A DNA stretch of 44,133 nucleotides, taken from assembly GCA_028279505.1 (NCBI GenBank), contig JANQNP010000078.1, forward strand, positions 1-44,133. The letters are read 5' to 3'. The DNA is from Dehalococcoidia bacterium (lineage in GTDB: Bacteria; Chloroflexota; Dehalococcoidia; UBA2979). The notes beneath the pieces were generated by a model. It saw nothing but the letters and a program-made list of their open reading frames with translations, searched no databases and was not told where the DNA came from. Shown in pieces: positions 23,875 to 32,065 of this stretch (the first letter of the stretch is position 1; the number at the start of each line of letters is the position of its first letter). The position numbers and the translations under genes were made by a program.

Positions 23875-24810
23875 GTGGCCGGCTCGCCGTCGCGTGCGAT
23901 CCCGATCTGGTTCCCGCTGGCGGCTCTCGCCCTGCTGATCGCGTGGCCGACCGCGGACCGCGTCCGGGCCGCCGAGGACCACACCCAGCTCCTCGTCGCC
24001 GACCTGCGCGCGGATGAGCTGCTGGTGGTGGATGCGGACACCGAAACCGTCGTGCAGCGGATTGCGCTGCCAGGCGGTGGTCATGAACTCCTCGAACTCC
24101 CCGACGGGCGCATTGTCGTCTCGATCGAGCAGTCGGGAGTGCTGGCGGTCGTTGACCTCGAAACTTCGGATGTCCTCGAGGTGCCGGTTGGCGGCACGCC
24201 GCACGGCCTCGCGCTCGATGACGGGGTGCTGCTGGTGACGGATCGCGCGGTCGGCCAGATCCGGCGGTTCGACGTAGACGACTGGAGCGAGCAGACGCCA
24301 ACTTCGACCGGGCGTTGGCCGCACGCGATCGCGTTGATGGCCGACGGCCGGATCGCCGTCGCGGCGGCGCTCGATGACGCGATCCGGGTCGGCGACCAGG
24401 CGCTCCCGGTGTCCGAGCTGCCCGAGACGGTCAGCGTCGCCTCGGATGGCGCGATCGCCACCGTCGGTGCAGTCGGCGGCGAGTTGCACCTCTTCGACGC
24501 AGCCGGTGTCGAGCAGCGACGGATCCCCCTCGGCGGGCGGCCAGTGCGCGTGCTGTTCGCACCCGACGGCGAGTCCGTCGCGGTCGCGCTCTCCGCGAGC
24601 GGGGAGGTGGCGCTGGCCGATCGCAACGGCAACGTGCGGCGCGCCGCCGTCCCGGGTGTGCCGGACGGCCTGGCGTTCAGCCCGTCCGGCCAACGGCTCT
24701 ACGTCAGCGATGTCGTCGGCGGCGGGATCGTGGTCCTCGGTACCGACGATCTCGAGCTGGTGGCCGTGATCGAGGGCGGAACGGCGACGGGAGCGATCCT
24801 CGCGCGCTGA
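23875..24810 (+). CDS. Secreted YVTN/NHL-type beta-propeller protein
   Basis: 311 residues, GTG three bases after the preceding stop, so co-transcribed with the cNMP-fold/DUF2225 gene. A signal peptide (IPIWFPLAALALLIAW, then an RVRAAED cleavage region) directs it outside the membrane. The mature part is a series of ~40-residue blades with repeating 'LLVADLRADELLVVDADT', 'VPVGGTPHGLALDDG' and 'VLFAPDGESVAVAL' patterns, typical of YVTN-family propellers. These bind ligands or proteins; no catalytic residues are seen. Role unknown. Confidence 0.8.
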   Translation: MAGSPSRAIPIWFPLAALALLIAWPTADRVRAAEDHTQLLVADLRADELLVVDADTETVVQRIALPGGGHELLELPDGRIVVSIEQSGVLAVVDLETSDVLEVPVGGTPHGLALDDGVLLVTDRAVGQIRRFDVDDWSEQTPTSTGRWPHAIALMADGRIAVAAALDDAIRVGDQALPVSELPETVSVASDGAIATVGAVGGELHLFDAAGVEQRRIPLGGRPVRVLFAPDGESVAVALSASGEVALADRNGNVRRAAVPGVPDGLAFSPSGQRLYVSDVVGGGIVVLGTDDLELVAVIEGGTATGAILAR

Positions 24811-24905
24811 GCTGGCCGATCTGACGAATCGGTGACCAGCCGTACACGAACCACCTGATCCCATGCCAGAATGGTCAGGTTGCGCCACGCATGGGGACTG
24901 TTCCG

Positions 24906-25322
24906 ATGATCCAGGTTGGGCTTGCCTGTTCCTTCAGCAAGGGCTTCTTGCGGGGTTCGTGCGGCGTCGAGGCGACCGGGCAGTGCGTCTATTGCGGTGA
25001 GCCGTTCTGCAACGATCACGGCATGCACGGCAAGGACTACCTCGAGGTCTGCAACCGACCGAAGTGTCGCGCCAAGTTCGACGATGTCGAGTCGCACCAG
25101 GCGTGGATCCTGCGCGTCCGCGGCGCGAACAGCGTCTCCGTCTGCGCGATCGAGGGCTGCCAGTCCCGCATGCAGCACGAGTGCGGCCGTTGCCGCCTCC
25201 AGTTCTGCAACGATCACCTGAAGCCGATGCAGATCCTCGAGCGGCGGCACGTACCACCGCAGAAGGTGACCGTCGTGCTCTGCGCCCACTGCGCCTCACG
25301 CCGCAAGCTCTGGGACGACTGA
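24906..25322 (+). CDS. Cys/His-rich protein with two treble-clef-like zinc fingers
   Basis: 138 residues from ATG 24906; another in-frame ATG at 24891 adds five residues. Two related modules are visible: C-x2-C-x4-C-x2-H (CVYCGEPFCNDH) with a following CNRPKC, and CGRCRLQFCNDH preceded by CAIEGC and followed by CAHC. The spacing recalls AN1/B-box-type double zinc knuckles, commonly found at the N-terminus of bacterial membrane proteins, but here no membrane segment follows. Not recognised beyond this; probably a metal-binding adaptor. Confidence 0.65.
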   Translation: MIQVGLACSFSKGFLRGSCGVEATGQCVYCGEPFCNDHGMHGKDYLEVCNRPKCRAKFDDVESHQAWILRVRGANSVSVCAIEGCQSRMQHECGRCRLQFCNDHLKPMQILERRHVPPQKVTVVLCAHCASRRKLWDD

Positions 25323-25476
25323 GTTTTATTGCTTGACCTGTCGGGTGGGGTTCGACACTCGTCGTTAGGTGTGGCTGCGCGTCACGAGACGACGCTCCGG
25401 ATCGGATCGTCGAGACACCTTGAGCCACGACTGACCGCGTATCGCTGGTAACCAGGCCGGAACGGTCGGAACGGGG

Positions 25477-25504
25477 TTGAAGACCCTCAACGAGGGGTTG
25501 GAGA
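25477..25504 (-). repeat. Gene-end hairpin element, two-hairpin variant
   Basis: On the minus strand the nitrilase-like gene ends within GGAGGGTCTCCAACCCCTCG, and a second GAGGGTCTTCAACCCC follows its stop. Both are variants of the GGGGTCTTCGACCCC core found at other gene ends in this window. The conserved CTTCGCG tail is absent here. It lies in the convergent gap with the Cys-rich gene. Confidence 0.6.
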
Positions 25505-27145
25505 CCCTCCGGTGGCGCGCTGGACGGTGCCGGCGTGGAGGGCGGCGCGGTCGTGGATTGGGTTCGTGCCGGGGGCCATGTCGTTCCAGCGCGCGAGCAG
25601 GCGATTCATGTCCGCCGTCATCACCATCGTCTCGCCGGGCAACGTCTCAGTGAGGACGGCACCCGCCGGGGCCACGACGTAGGCGCCGCCGTCCTCGCTG
25701 GTGTCGCCGGCGGCGAGGACGTAGCAGTGGTGCTCGAGGGCGCGAGCGCGCGCGAACGTGCGCAGCGGCGTCCCGACATCGCCCGCCGACCACGCGATGA
25801 GCTCGCTGCCGCGCAGCTTGAGCGACTGCGCCAGCTCCGGCACGAGGCCTTCGACCCCAGCGAGGAGCCCGACCTGTCCGACGATCGTGTCGACGACCGG
25901 TGGTGACTCGTTGCCGGGGGAGAAGCCCGCCTGCCGTTCGCGCTCGGAGAGGTGTGTCTGGCGGTGTGAGGCGAGCACCCCCGAGGGGTCGATCAAGTAC
26001 TGCGTCTTGAAGGTCGCCGAGCCGTCCCGTTCGGCCAGCGCGACGGCGATCATCGCCGACCGTTCGCGAGCGAGACCCTCGAGGAGTGGCAGCGTCTCCC
26101 GCTCTGTGACGGCGCGCATGTCCGCGCCGGCGAGGTCGGGGAGCACGATCAGCGCCGCGTCCTGCGTCGTCGCTGCGCGCACGAGCTGGCGCGCGCCCTC
26201 GACGAGATCGACCGCCGAGGGCGATGCATCGATCGCCGCCGCGCCGACGCGGGCGGCCGCATCCTCGGCGATCAGCGCCTCGCGGGCGAGGCGCGCCGCG
26301 GCCGACTGGTCGGCGGACATGCCGAGGTCGCCGTACAGCTCCGGCCGGCGCGCGATCGGCGGGCCGGTCGCGGCATCGAGGTCGATCTCGTGGACGACGA
26401 TGCCGGCGCCGCTGCTCGGCGCCCGCACCACCCACTCCCCATCAGGAGCGATCACGCCGGACTGGCCGGCGTAGACGACCGAATGGCCCTCGAGGCCGGT
26501 CTTGTCAGCGCAGACGATCCAGCACCCGTTCTCGATCGCGCGCGCCGGCATCAGGAACTCGATCTGCGGGTTGGAGAGCTGCTGCGGGTCGCGGCCAGCC
26601 GAGACCCAGGCCGTCGGGTCGACGATCAGGCGAGCGCCCTCGACGGCGTAGGCGCGCGGGATCTCCTCGAGGCGGCTGTCCGAGCAGATGAGCACGCCGG
26701 CCGTTGTCACCCCGGCGCGCGGGAAGGTCAGCTCGAATACCGGGTAGCGCTGACCCGGCTGGAACCAGCGGCGGTCGAAGTGCCAGAGGAAGCTCTTCGT
26801 GTATCGCCCCACCTCGCGACCGTCGGGGTCGAAGAGGACGCACACGTTCTCGAGGCCGTTCGCTCCCTCGAGGACCAAGCCCGCGGCGAGGTGGACGCCG
26901 TGGCGCCGCGCCCGCTCGGCGAGCGTGGAGAGCACCTGCTCGCTCGGGTGGACCGAGGCCCCCTCGTAGGCTTCGCGCGACTGCAGGAAGTACGCGGGGT
27001 AGCTCGCCTCCGGGAGGACGATCAGCTCGGGTTCCTGCTCGGCTGCCTCGTCGATCGCGCGCAGCAGTTCGCCCCAGGCGCGGTCGTGGTCGGCCAGGTC
27101 GCGGGCTTCGAGCTGGAGGAGCGCGACGCGTAGGGGACGGGGCAC
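25487..27145 (-). CDS. Double carbon-nitrogen hydrolase (nitrilase-fold) protein, second domain degenerate
   Basis: 552 residues from GTG 27145, chosen because AGGAG lies five bases upstream; an ATG at 27196 is also in frame. The first nitrilase domain (1-265) has the intact Glu-Lys-Cys triad: E46 in VLPEASYPAYF, K117 in GRYTKSFLWHFD and C154 in LICSDSRLEEIPR, so amide or nitrile hydrolysis is expected. The second domain (about 300-535) keeps the fold but has D337 (VLPDLAG), Q396 (HRQTHLS) and no Cys in LLAGVEGLVPELA, so it should be inactive. Cytosolic; substrate unknown. The last residues (GGSPTPR) are encoded by the gene-end repeat. Confidence 0.88.
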   Translation of the reverse strand: MPRPLRVALLQLEARDLADHDRAWGELLRAIDEAAEQEPELIVLPEASYPAYFLQSREAYEGASVHPSEQVLSTLAERARRHGVHLAAGLVLEGANGLENVCVLFDPDGREVGRYTKSFLWHFDRRWFQPGQRYPVFELTFPRAGVTTAGVLICSDSRLEEIPRAYAVEGARLIVDPTAWVSAGRDPQQLSNPQIEFLMPARAIENGCWIVCADKTGLEGHSVVYAGQSGVIAPDGEWVVRAPSSGAGIVVHEIDLDAATGPPIARRPELYGDLGMSADQSAAARLAREALIAEDAAARVGAAAIDASPSAVDLVEGARQLVRAATTQDAALIVLPDLAGADMRAVTERETLPLLEGLARERSAMIAVALAERDGSATFKTQYLIDPSGVLASHRQTHLSERERQAGFSPGNESPPVVDTIVGQVGLLAGVEGLVPELAQSLKLRGSELIAWSAGDVGTPLRTFARARALEHHCYVLAAGDTSEDGGAYVVAPAGAVLTETLPGETMVMTADMNRLLARWNDMAPGTNPIHDRAALHAGTVQRATGGSPTPR

Positions 27146-27273
27146 GGGCACTCCTGCGACGCGGCTGAACGGGCGGCGCGGTGGCGTCCGTGCCATCGCT
27201 GCTGGGGCAGTCTACGCGACGGGTGCGTCAGCCGCGCTGCACCCCTCGATCGAGGCAGTTGGCCGGCTGCTGC

Positions 27274-27283
27274 GTGCTACGAT
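27274..27283 (+). promoter_or_regulatory. Extended -10 promoter for the MshC/CysRS-like gene
   Basis: Third copy of the 10-mer GTGCTACGAT (TGC plus TACGAT), about 107 bases ahead of the inferred start, in the intergenic gap divergent from the nitrilase-like gene. Confidence 0.45.
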
Positions 27284-27380
27284 TCCGCTCTGTCGACCAC
27301 CGATCGCCGCGTGCGGATCGCATGGTTCCGGGCCCGCCTGCCCGGCTCGCCTGACGGGCCAGCGGACGAGGAGTGACCCC

Positions 27381-28646
27381 CTGCTGCAACCTCCGCGCGA
27401 CGACCTCCAGCCTCGACCCCACGCCGGCCTGCACCTCTACAACTCGCTGAGTCGCGAACTAGAGCCGTTCGAGTCGCTCGAACCGGGCGTCGCGAGGATG
27501 TACGTCTGCGGCGTCACGCCGTACGACGTCGGCCACCTCGGCCACGCGCTCGTCTACGTCGTCCAGGACACGCTGCGACGCTGGCTGGAGTTCAACGCCT
27601 ACGAGGTTCGCCACGTCCAGAACATCACCGACATCGACGACGACATGGTGCGGAAGTCCAAGGAGCTCGGCGTCACCATCCAGGAGCTGACCGAGCGCAA
27701 CCACCGCATCTACCTGGAAGAGATGGACGCGCTCAACGTGCTCCGCCCGGACGCCTACCCGCGCGTGTCCGAGCACATCCCGGAGATCATCGAGATGGTG
27801 GCCGCCCTCGTCGCCTCCGGGCACGCCTACGAGGTCGATGGCTACGTCTTCTTCGACCACTCGAAGACGCCGGCGTTCGGCGTGCTCTCGGGGCGGACAC
27901 AGGACGAGCTGCGGACCGGGCCGCGGACCGACACGATGCCGGACGAGCCCGATCACCTGAAACGGGACGTGCTCGACTTCCTGATCTGGCAGCCCTCGGA
28001 GGACGCGGGCGCCACCTTCGAGTCGCCCTGGGGGCCCGGCCGCCCCGGCTGGCACATCGAGTGCTCGGCGATGGTGCGCGCCGGCCTCGGCGACCAGATC
28101 GACATCCACGGCGGCGGCCGCGACCTGGCGTTCCCCCACCACGATTGCGAGATCGTGCAGACCGAGGGCGTGACCGGCGACTGTCCCAGCGTTCGCTACT
28201 GGGTCCACAACGGCACGATGGGCCTTGGTGGCGTGAAGATGTCGAAGTCGCTGGGGAACCTCGTGAAGGTGAGCGAGCTGCTGGGTGCCGGTCACACTCC
28301 GGACGCCATTCGGTTGCTGCTCCTCGGTACTCACTATCGCGCCGACCGCGACTACTCCGAGGAGGCGCTCGCCGCCGAGGAGGAGCACGCTGCCCTGCTC
28401 CGCCGCGCGGCGGAGATGGCTTCGGACGGCCCGGACGTGCTCCGCGCCCAGCCGTTCCGCAACGCGTTCATGGATGCGATGGACAACGATCTCAACACGC
28501 CCGAGGCGATCCGCGCGCTGCTCCAGCTCGCGCGCGAGATGGAGAGCGGCCAGGTCGGTGGCGAGACGGCCACCGCCGCACTCGTCGAGCTGTCGGACGT
28601 CCTCGGCCTGACGCTCGGCCGCGAGGGGTCTTCGACCCGGTCCTGA
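27381..28646 (+). CDS. Class I cysteine ligase: MshC-like mycothiol ligase or short cysteinyl-tRNA synthetase
   Basis: Activates cysteine with ATP and joins it to an acceptor. The first ATG (27498) falls inside the conserved fold; in-frame sequence upstream encodes the family N-terminus ([20 protein letters not shown]). No ATG/GTG/TTG precedes it, but CTG 27381 has AGGAG seven bases upstream, so a CTG start is inferred (421 residues). Catalytic HLGH and KMSKS motifs are intact, as are likely Zn ligands (Cys in YVCG, Cys in HIECSAM, His in FPHHDCE). Features nearer MshC than Cys[45 protein letters not shown], and absence of the C-terminal anticodon-binding domain. The end (GSSTRS) is encoded by the gene-end repeat. 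Confidence 0.8.
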   Translation: MLQPPRDDLQPRPHAGLHLYNSLSRELEPFESLEPGVARMYVCGVTPYDVGHLGHALVYVVQDTLRRWLEFNAYEVRHVQNITDIDDDMVRKSKELGVTIQELTERNHRIYLEEMDALNVLRPDAYPRVSEHIPEIIEMVAALVASGHAYEVDGYVFFDHSKTPAFGVLSGRTQDELRTGPRTDTMPDEPDHLKRDVLDFLIWQPSEDAGATFESPWGPGRPGWHIECSAMVRAGLGDQIDIHGGGRDLAFPHHDCEIVQTEGVTGDCPSVRYWVHNGTMGLGGVKMSKSLGNLVKVSELLGAGHTPDAIRLLLLGTHYRADRDYSEEALAAEEEHAALLRRAAEMASDGPDVLRAQPFRNAFMDAMDNDLNTPEAIRALLQLAREMESGQVGGETATAALVELSDVLGLTLGREGSSTRS

Positions 28647-28872
28647 CGCTTCGCGCCTGACGCAGGGTCCTCGGTCAGGCCGCTCGGCCCTCGGAAGCCG
28701 CGCGCGGGGGTCTTCGACCCGCTCCTGACGCTTCGCGCCTGACGCACGGGACCTCGGTCAGGTCGCTCGGCCCTCGGAAGCCGCGCGCGGGGGTCTTCGA
28801 CCCGGTCCTGACGCTTCGCGCCTGACGCGCTACCTCGGTCAGGTCGCTCGGCCTCGGATACCGCGCGCGGCC
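28625..28872 (+). repeat. Three tandem copies of an ~82-bp gene-end element
   Basis: Units begin at 28625, 28707 and 28790 (periods 82 and 83). Each has GGGGTCTTCGACCC, a short CC(G/T)xTC linker, TGACGCTTCGCGCCTGACGC, an inner CCTGAC...GTCAGG inverted repeat, CTCGGCC(C)TCGG and the palindromic CCGCGCGCGG. The third unit is slightly shortened. The first unit contains the stop codon of the MshC/CysRS-like gene; the array ends six bases before the stop of the convergent LLM gene, so it may terminate both. Confidence 0.85.
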
Positions 28873-28878
28873 GCCCGG

Positions 28879-29946
28879 CTAGGCTGGCGCCGCCGTCTCG
28901 GCGCTGACCTCGGCGACGATGTCCATGAACCGTCCGAGGGTGTCGAGGCGCTCGCTCAGATTCGAGCCGCGGGGGCCGGCGCGGAACGTGGTGATGCCGG
29001 CGTCGCGGTAGAGGCGGAGCCGGTCGCGGATCGAGTCCTCGTCGCCGATCAGGTTGCCGCCTAGCACCATCTCGTCGGGCACCCGGGCGCGGGCGGCGTC
29101 ACGCTCGCCAGACAGCCACAGCCGCTGGATCTCGAGCGCCTCGTCGGCCCAGCCCTGACGCCGGTAGGCGTCGTTGTAGAAGTTGTGGGCCTTCGAGCCC
29201 ATCGCGCCCAGGCTGAAGGCGAGCCCGGGCTTGAGCGCCTGGGCGGCTGCCTCGAGGTCATCGGTGAACCAGATCGTGCCGCCGACCTGGATGTCCATGT
29301 CCTCGAAGGAGCGGCCGGCCGCCTGCGCGCCTTCGCGTATCGGGTCGAGGAACAGGTTCGCATGCTCCGGGAGGAACGAGGTGCCGAGCCAGCCGTCCGC
29401 GATCTCGCCGGTCATCTGCAGGTTCTTCGGTCCGAGCGACGCGACGTAGATCGGGACGTTCTTGGGCGGCGGGGCGCCCGGGATCAGCGCCTTGCCCTCG
29501 CCGGAGCCGCCGTCGCGGAGCGGGAGCTGGTAGAACTCCCCGTCGTAGCTCAGCTTCTCGCCGTTGAAGATCCGCTGGACGATCTCGATCACCTCGCGGG
29601 TGCGCGCGAGGGGCTTCGCGAACGGGATGCCGTGCCAGCCCTCGATCACCTGCGGGCCGCTGCTGCCGACGCCGAGCCGGAAGCGCCCGTTCGACATGCC
29701 GTCGAGCGCCATCGCGGTCATCGCGACCAGGGAGGGTGTGCGCGTGCCGATCTGCATGATGCTCGTGCCGAGGTGGATCTTCTCGGTCTTCGCCGCCAGG
29801 TAGGCGAGCGGGGTCATCACGTCGTGCGCCCACGCCTCGGCGGTCCAGATGCAGTCGACGCCGAGCTTCTCTGACTCGATCGCCCACGCCGACACTTCGT
29901 CCCAGTCCGTGATCGCCTCGCGACCGAGGCCGACGGCCACCTTCAT
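28879..29946 (-). CDS. LLM-class F420/flavin-dependent oxidoreductase
   Basis: Luciferase-like TIM-barrel enzyme, 355 residues from the ATG at 29946 (GGGGG six bases upstream; two further ATGs up to 29964 are in frame). Signatures: LGVDCIWTAEAWAHD, TEKIHLGTSIMQIGTRTP, MSNGRFRLGVGSSGPQVIEGWHG (split) and VASLGPKNL. This matches the family of F420-dependent enzymes related to methylene-tetrahydromethanopterin reductase, with cofactor held at the barrel top. Substrate not predictable. CofE and NpdG encoded at 40685-42132 provide F420 and its reduced form. It converges on the tandem repeat and is divergent from the MFS gene. Confidence 0.9.
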   Translation of the reverse strand: MKVAVGLGREAITDWDEVSAWAIESEKLGVDCIWTAEAWAHDVMTPLAYLAAKTEKIHLGTSIMQIGTRTPSLVAMTAMALDGMSNGRFRLGVGSSGPQVIEGWHGIPFAKPLARTREVIEIVQRIFNGEKLSYDGEFYQLPLRDGGSGEGKALIPGAPPPKNVPIYVASLGPKNLQMTGEIADGWLGTSFLPEHANLFLDPIREGAQAAGRSFEDMDIQVGGTIWFTDDLEAAAQALKPGLAFSLGAMGSKAHNFYNDAYRRQGWADEALEIQRLWLSGERDAARARVPDEMVLGGNLIGDEDSIRDRLRLYRDAGITTFRAGPRGSNLSERLDTLGRFMDIVAEVSAETAAPA

Positions 29947-30149
29947 CAGCATCCCCCACGTCACTCGCGCTCAGCGGTCTAAGTCTGCTGACGCTCGACG
30001 CGCACGATAGCAGGGCGCAGGGCGCTACCGGACCGTCAGGTCGCGTCGGGATCGCCGCGACGTCGCCGCGATCGTGCCGATAGTCCGCCGCAGACCCGCC
30101 GTCGATCATCACGGCGCTGTGATGGTCCCTGCTCCGGCCACGGGCTACC

Positions 30150-31484
30150 GTGAGCACTCCCTCGTTCCAGACCGATCAGGTGGCCGAGCTGATGAGAGCG
30201 TTCGCGGAGCGATCGCCCGTGCACTACGGGTGGGTGATCGTCGTCGCCGGCATCCTCACGAACGCCGTGACCGTCGGCGCCACGTTCTGGGTTGTCGCCC
30301 TCTACGTCACCTCGATCCCCGAGGACTTCGACGTCAGCCGCACGGCGCTGTTCGGCGCGTTCACGATCGGACAGGTCTCGTTCGCGGTGATCGGTCCGTG
30401 GATCGGCGGCGTGATCGATCGCGGCGGTCCTCGTCGGGTGTTGCTGATCGGCACGATCGCGATGCCGATCGCGCTGGTCGCGACCTCGTTCTCGCAGAAC
30501 CTCTGGCACTTCTACATCGGCTGGATCGCCGTCAGCCTCGCTCGTCCGTTCCTGACACCGATCCCCTACAACTGGCTGATCACCCGCTGGTTCGAGGGTC
30601 GTAGCCGCCAGCGGGCACTTGGCCTCGTCACGACCGGCTTCGCGATGGGTGGCGCCGTCGTGCTGCCGGCGCTCGCGTGGGTCGACAGCATTTCGGGCTG
30701 GCAGGAGGTGATGTTCGTCAGCGGGATCGCCATCCTCGTGCTGCAAGGCATCGGCACGCTGCTCGTCACGGACCGACCACGCGACTTCGGGCTCCGCGCC
30801 CACGGCGCGCCCCCGGTCATCGAGGGCGAGCCGGAGCTCGAGGCGGATGAGGGCGGGTTCAGTTCCTCTCAAGCGCTGCGCTCGGCCGTGTTCTGGCTCG
30901 TCGCCCTCGGGATGTTGTTGTTCTTCCTCGGCCAGGGTTCCGTCAACAACCTGATCGTCGACTTCTTCGAGAGCCGCGCCGTCGCCGGCGGCGCCGGGCT
31001 GCTGGCGCTGACCGCGCTGATCCGCGCGGTCGCGCGGCCGCCGCTGAGCCTGGTGCTCTACCGCATCGATCGCGTGTTTGCCCTCGGCGTTGGGGTGGCG
31101 TTGGCCCAGGCAATCGCGACGGGAGTGCTGGTCGCGAACACGGACACGCCGGGCATCGTGGCGTGGGTGATCTTCTGGGGGTTCGGCGGCGCGTTCGCTC
31201 CAATGATGGAGCCGCTGCTGGTTACCCGAGCCTTCGGCGTCCGCCACTACGGGGCGATCAGCGGCCTGGTGTCGATGATCAGCTTCGGTGGCCAGGTGCT
31301 CGGTCCGCTCGCGGGGACGTTCTTCTTCGACCTGACGGACTCGTACTCGATCCCGTTCGCGCTCTACACCGCCGGCTTCCTGCTGGCGGCCGCACTCTGG
31401 GCGGCGGCCGCGATCCTGATGCGCCGCCCCGCGTTCCTCGAGGCTTCCGCCCGCGCCGGCATGGGGTCTTCGACCCCTTCTTGA
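30150..31484 (+). CDS. MFS transporter (monocarboxylate/oxalate-formate antiporter-like)
   Basis: 444 residues, GTG start, about 12 membrane helices in two bundles with a charged cytoplasmic loop at about 220-245. The between-helix-2/3 motif reads GGVIDRGGPRRVLL, the MFS 'GxxxDRxGxRxxl' signature. The opening helix (VHYGWVIVVAGILTNAV) and FWLVALGMLLFF in the second half resemble MCT/OxlT-type carriers of carboxylates. Substrate unknown. The last residues GMGSSTPS and the stop are encoded by the gene-end hairpin element. It is divergent from the LLM oxidoreductase. Confidence 0.88.
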   Translation: MSTPSFQTDQVAELMRAFAERSPVHYGWVIVVAGILTNAVTVGATFWVVALYVTSIPEDFDVSRTALFGAFTIGQVSFAVIGPWIGGVIDRGGPRRVLLIGTIAMPIALVATSFSQNLWHFYIGWIAVSLARPFLTPIPYNWLITRWFEGRSRQRALGLVTTGFAMGGAVVLPALAWVDSISGWQEVMFVSGIAILVLQGIGTLLVTDRPRDFGLRAHGAPPVIEGEPELEADEGGFSSSQALRSAVFWLVALGMLLFFLGQGSVNNLIVDFFESRAVAGGAGLLALTALIRAVARPPLSLVLYRIDRVFALGVGVALAQAIATGVLVANTDTPGIVAWVIFWGFGGAFAPMMEPLLVTRAFGVRHYGAISGLVSMISFGGQVLGPLAGTFFFDLTDSYSIPFALYTAGFLLAAALWAAAAILMRRPAFLEASARAGMGSSTPS

Positions 31485-31496
31485 CGCTTCGCGCCT
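31463..31496 (+). repeat. Gene-end hairpin element, canonical copy
   Basis: Perfect inverted repeat GGGGTC-TTC-GACCCC (31463-31477) followed by TTCTTGACGCTTCGCGCC. The TGA at 31482-31484 is the stop of the MFS gene. The element abuts the stop of the convergent gene at 31495. Confidence 0.8.
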
Positions 31497-32013
31497 AGGG
31501 GCGGGGTGGCTGCTGTCCGGTCGAGGGGTCTGGTGGGCCGTCGGGTGACTCGTCGCTGTCGCGGGTTGCGCCGGCCTCGGAGGCGGTCTCGTCGGGCCGT
31601 TCAGATTCGGAGGACTCGGCTGTCGACGGGTCGCGTAGCTCGCGTTCCATCGCGTCGAGGGCGGGGCGCAGCGGGCCGGGTGTCACGGTGCGGGCGACGC
31701 CCGATGCCGCGACCTCGGCGCCACGTTTCGAGGCGCGGACGATCTCGTCCTGGTGCTCGCGCACGTACGCGGTCGCTTCGCGCGCCTTCTGCTCGACGTG
31801 CGGTCGGGCGGCGTCGGCGGCGGCTTTCGCCTGCTTCGCGCGCCGCTCAATCTCCGGTCGCGCGGCATCCGCGAGCTTGCGCGCTTCCTCGGCGCCCGCG
31901 TCCGCGACCTCGGAAGCCGCGCGTCGCAGCCCACGCAACGCGTCGCGGAACGAGCTGCCTGCGTCGCGGTCGCCCGGGTCGCCTGGCGGTTCCCGGTCCG
32001 GTTTCTCAGTCAT
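31495..32013 (-). CDS. Helical Ala/Glu/Lys-rich hypothetical protein
   Basis: 172 residues, ATG start. The N-terminal ~25 and C-terminal ~45 residues are acidic, Pro/Ser/Asp-rich and disordered. The centre (about 25-110) is a continuous amphipathic helix built of 11-residue-like repeats such as EEARKLADAARPEIERRAKQ and AAADAARPHVEQKAREATAY, recalling apolipoprotein/LEA-type or YtxH-like proteins that bind membranes or act in stress. No membrane span and no recognisable family. It lies upstream of the gene-end element on the opposite strand. Confidence 0.6.
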   Translation of the reverse strand: MTEKPDREPPGDPGDRDAGSSFRDALRGLRRAASEVADAGAEEARKLADAARPEIERRAKQAKAAADAARPHVEQKAREATAYVREHQDEIVRASKRGAEVAASGVARTVTPGPLRPALDAMERELRDPSTAESSESERPDETASEAGATRDSDESPDGPPDPSTGQQPPRP

Positions 32014-32030
32014 CGGACGATCGTACCCGC

Positions 32031-32065
32031 GCGCGAAGCGTCGTGGAGGCTCGAAGGGCCCCCTA
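32031..32065 (-). repeat. Diverged gene-end element after the thioredoxin-fold gene
   Basis: On the minus strand the stop TAG of the gene at 32063-32398 is followed by GGGGCCCTTCGAGCCTCC and then ACGACGCTTCGCGC. The hairpin core is degraded but the GACGCTTCGCG tail is intact. Confidence 0.5.

Noticed and set aside
27197..27380. T-box leader for the cysteine ligase gene
   Set aside because: No T-box consensus (AGGGUGGNACCGCG-like) or specifier loop could be recognised; only a CATGGTTCCGGG stretch looks superficially similar.
28625..28872. CRISPR array
   Set aside because: Three units of about 82 bp are nearly identical throughout and carry no variable spacers.
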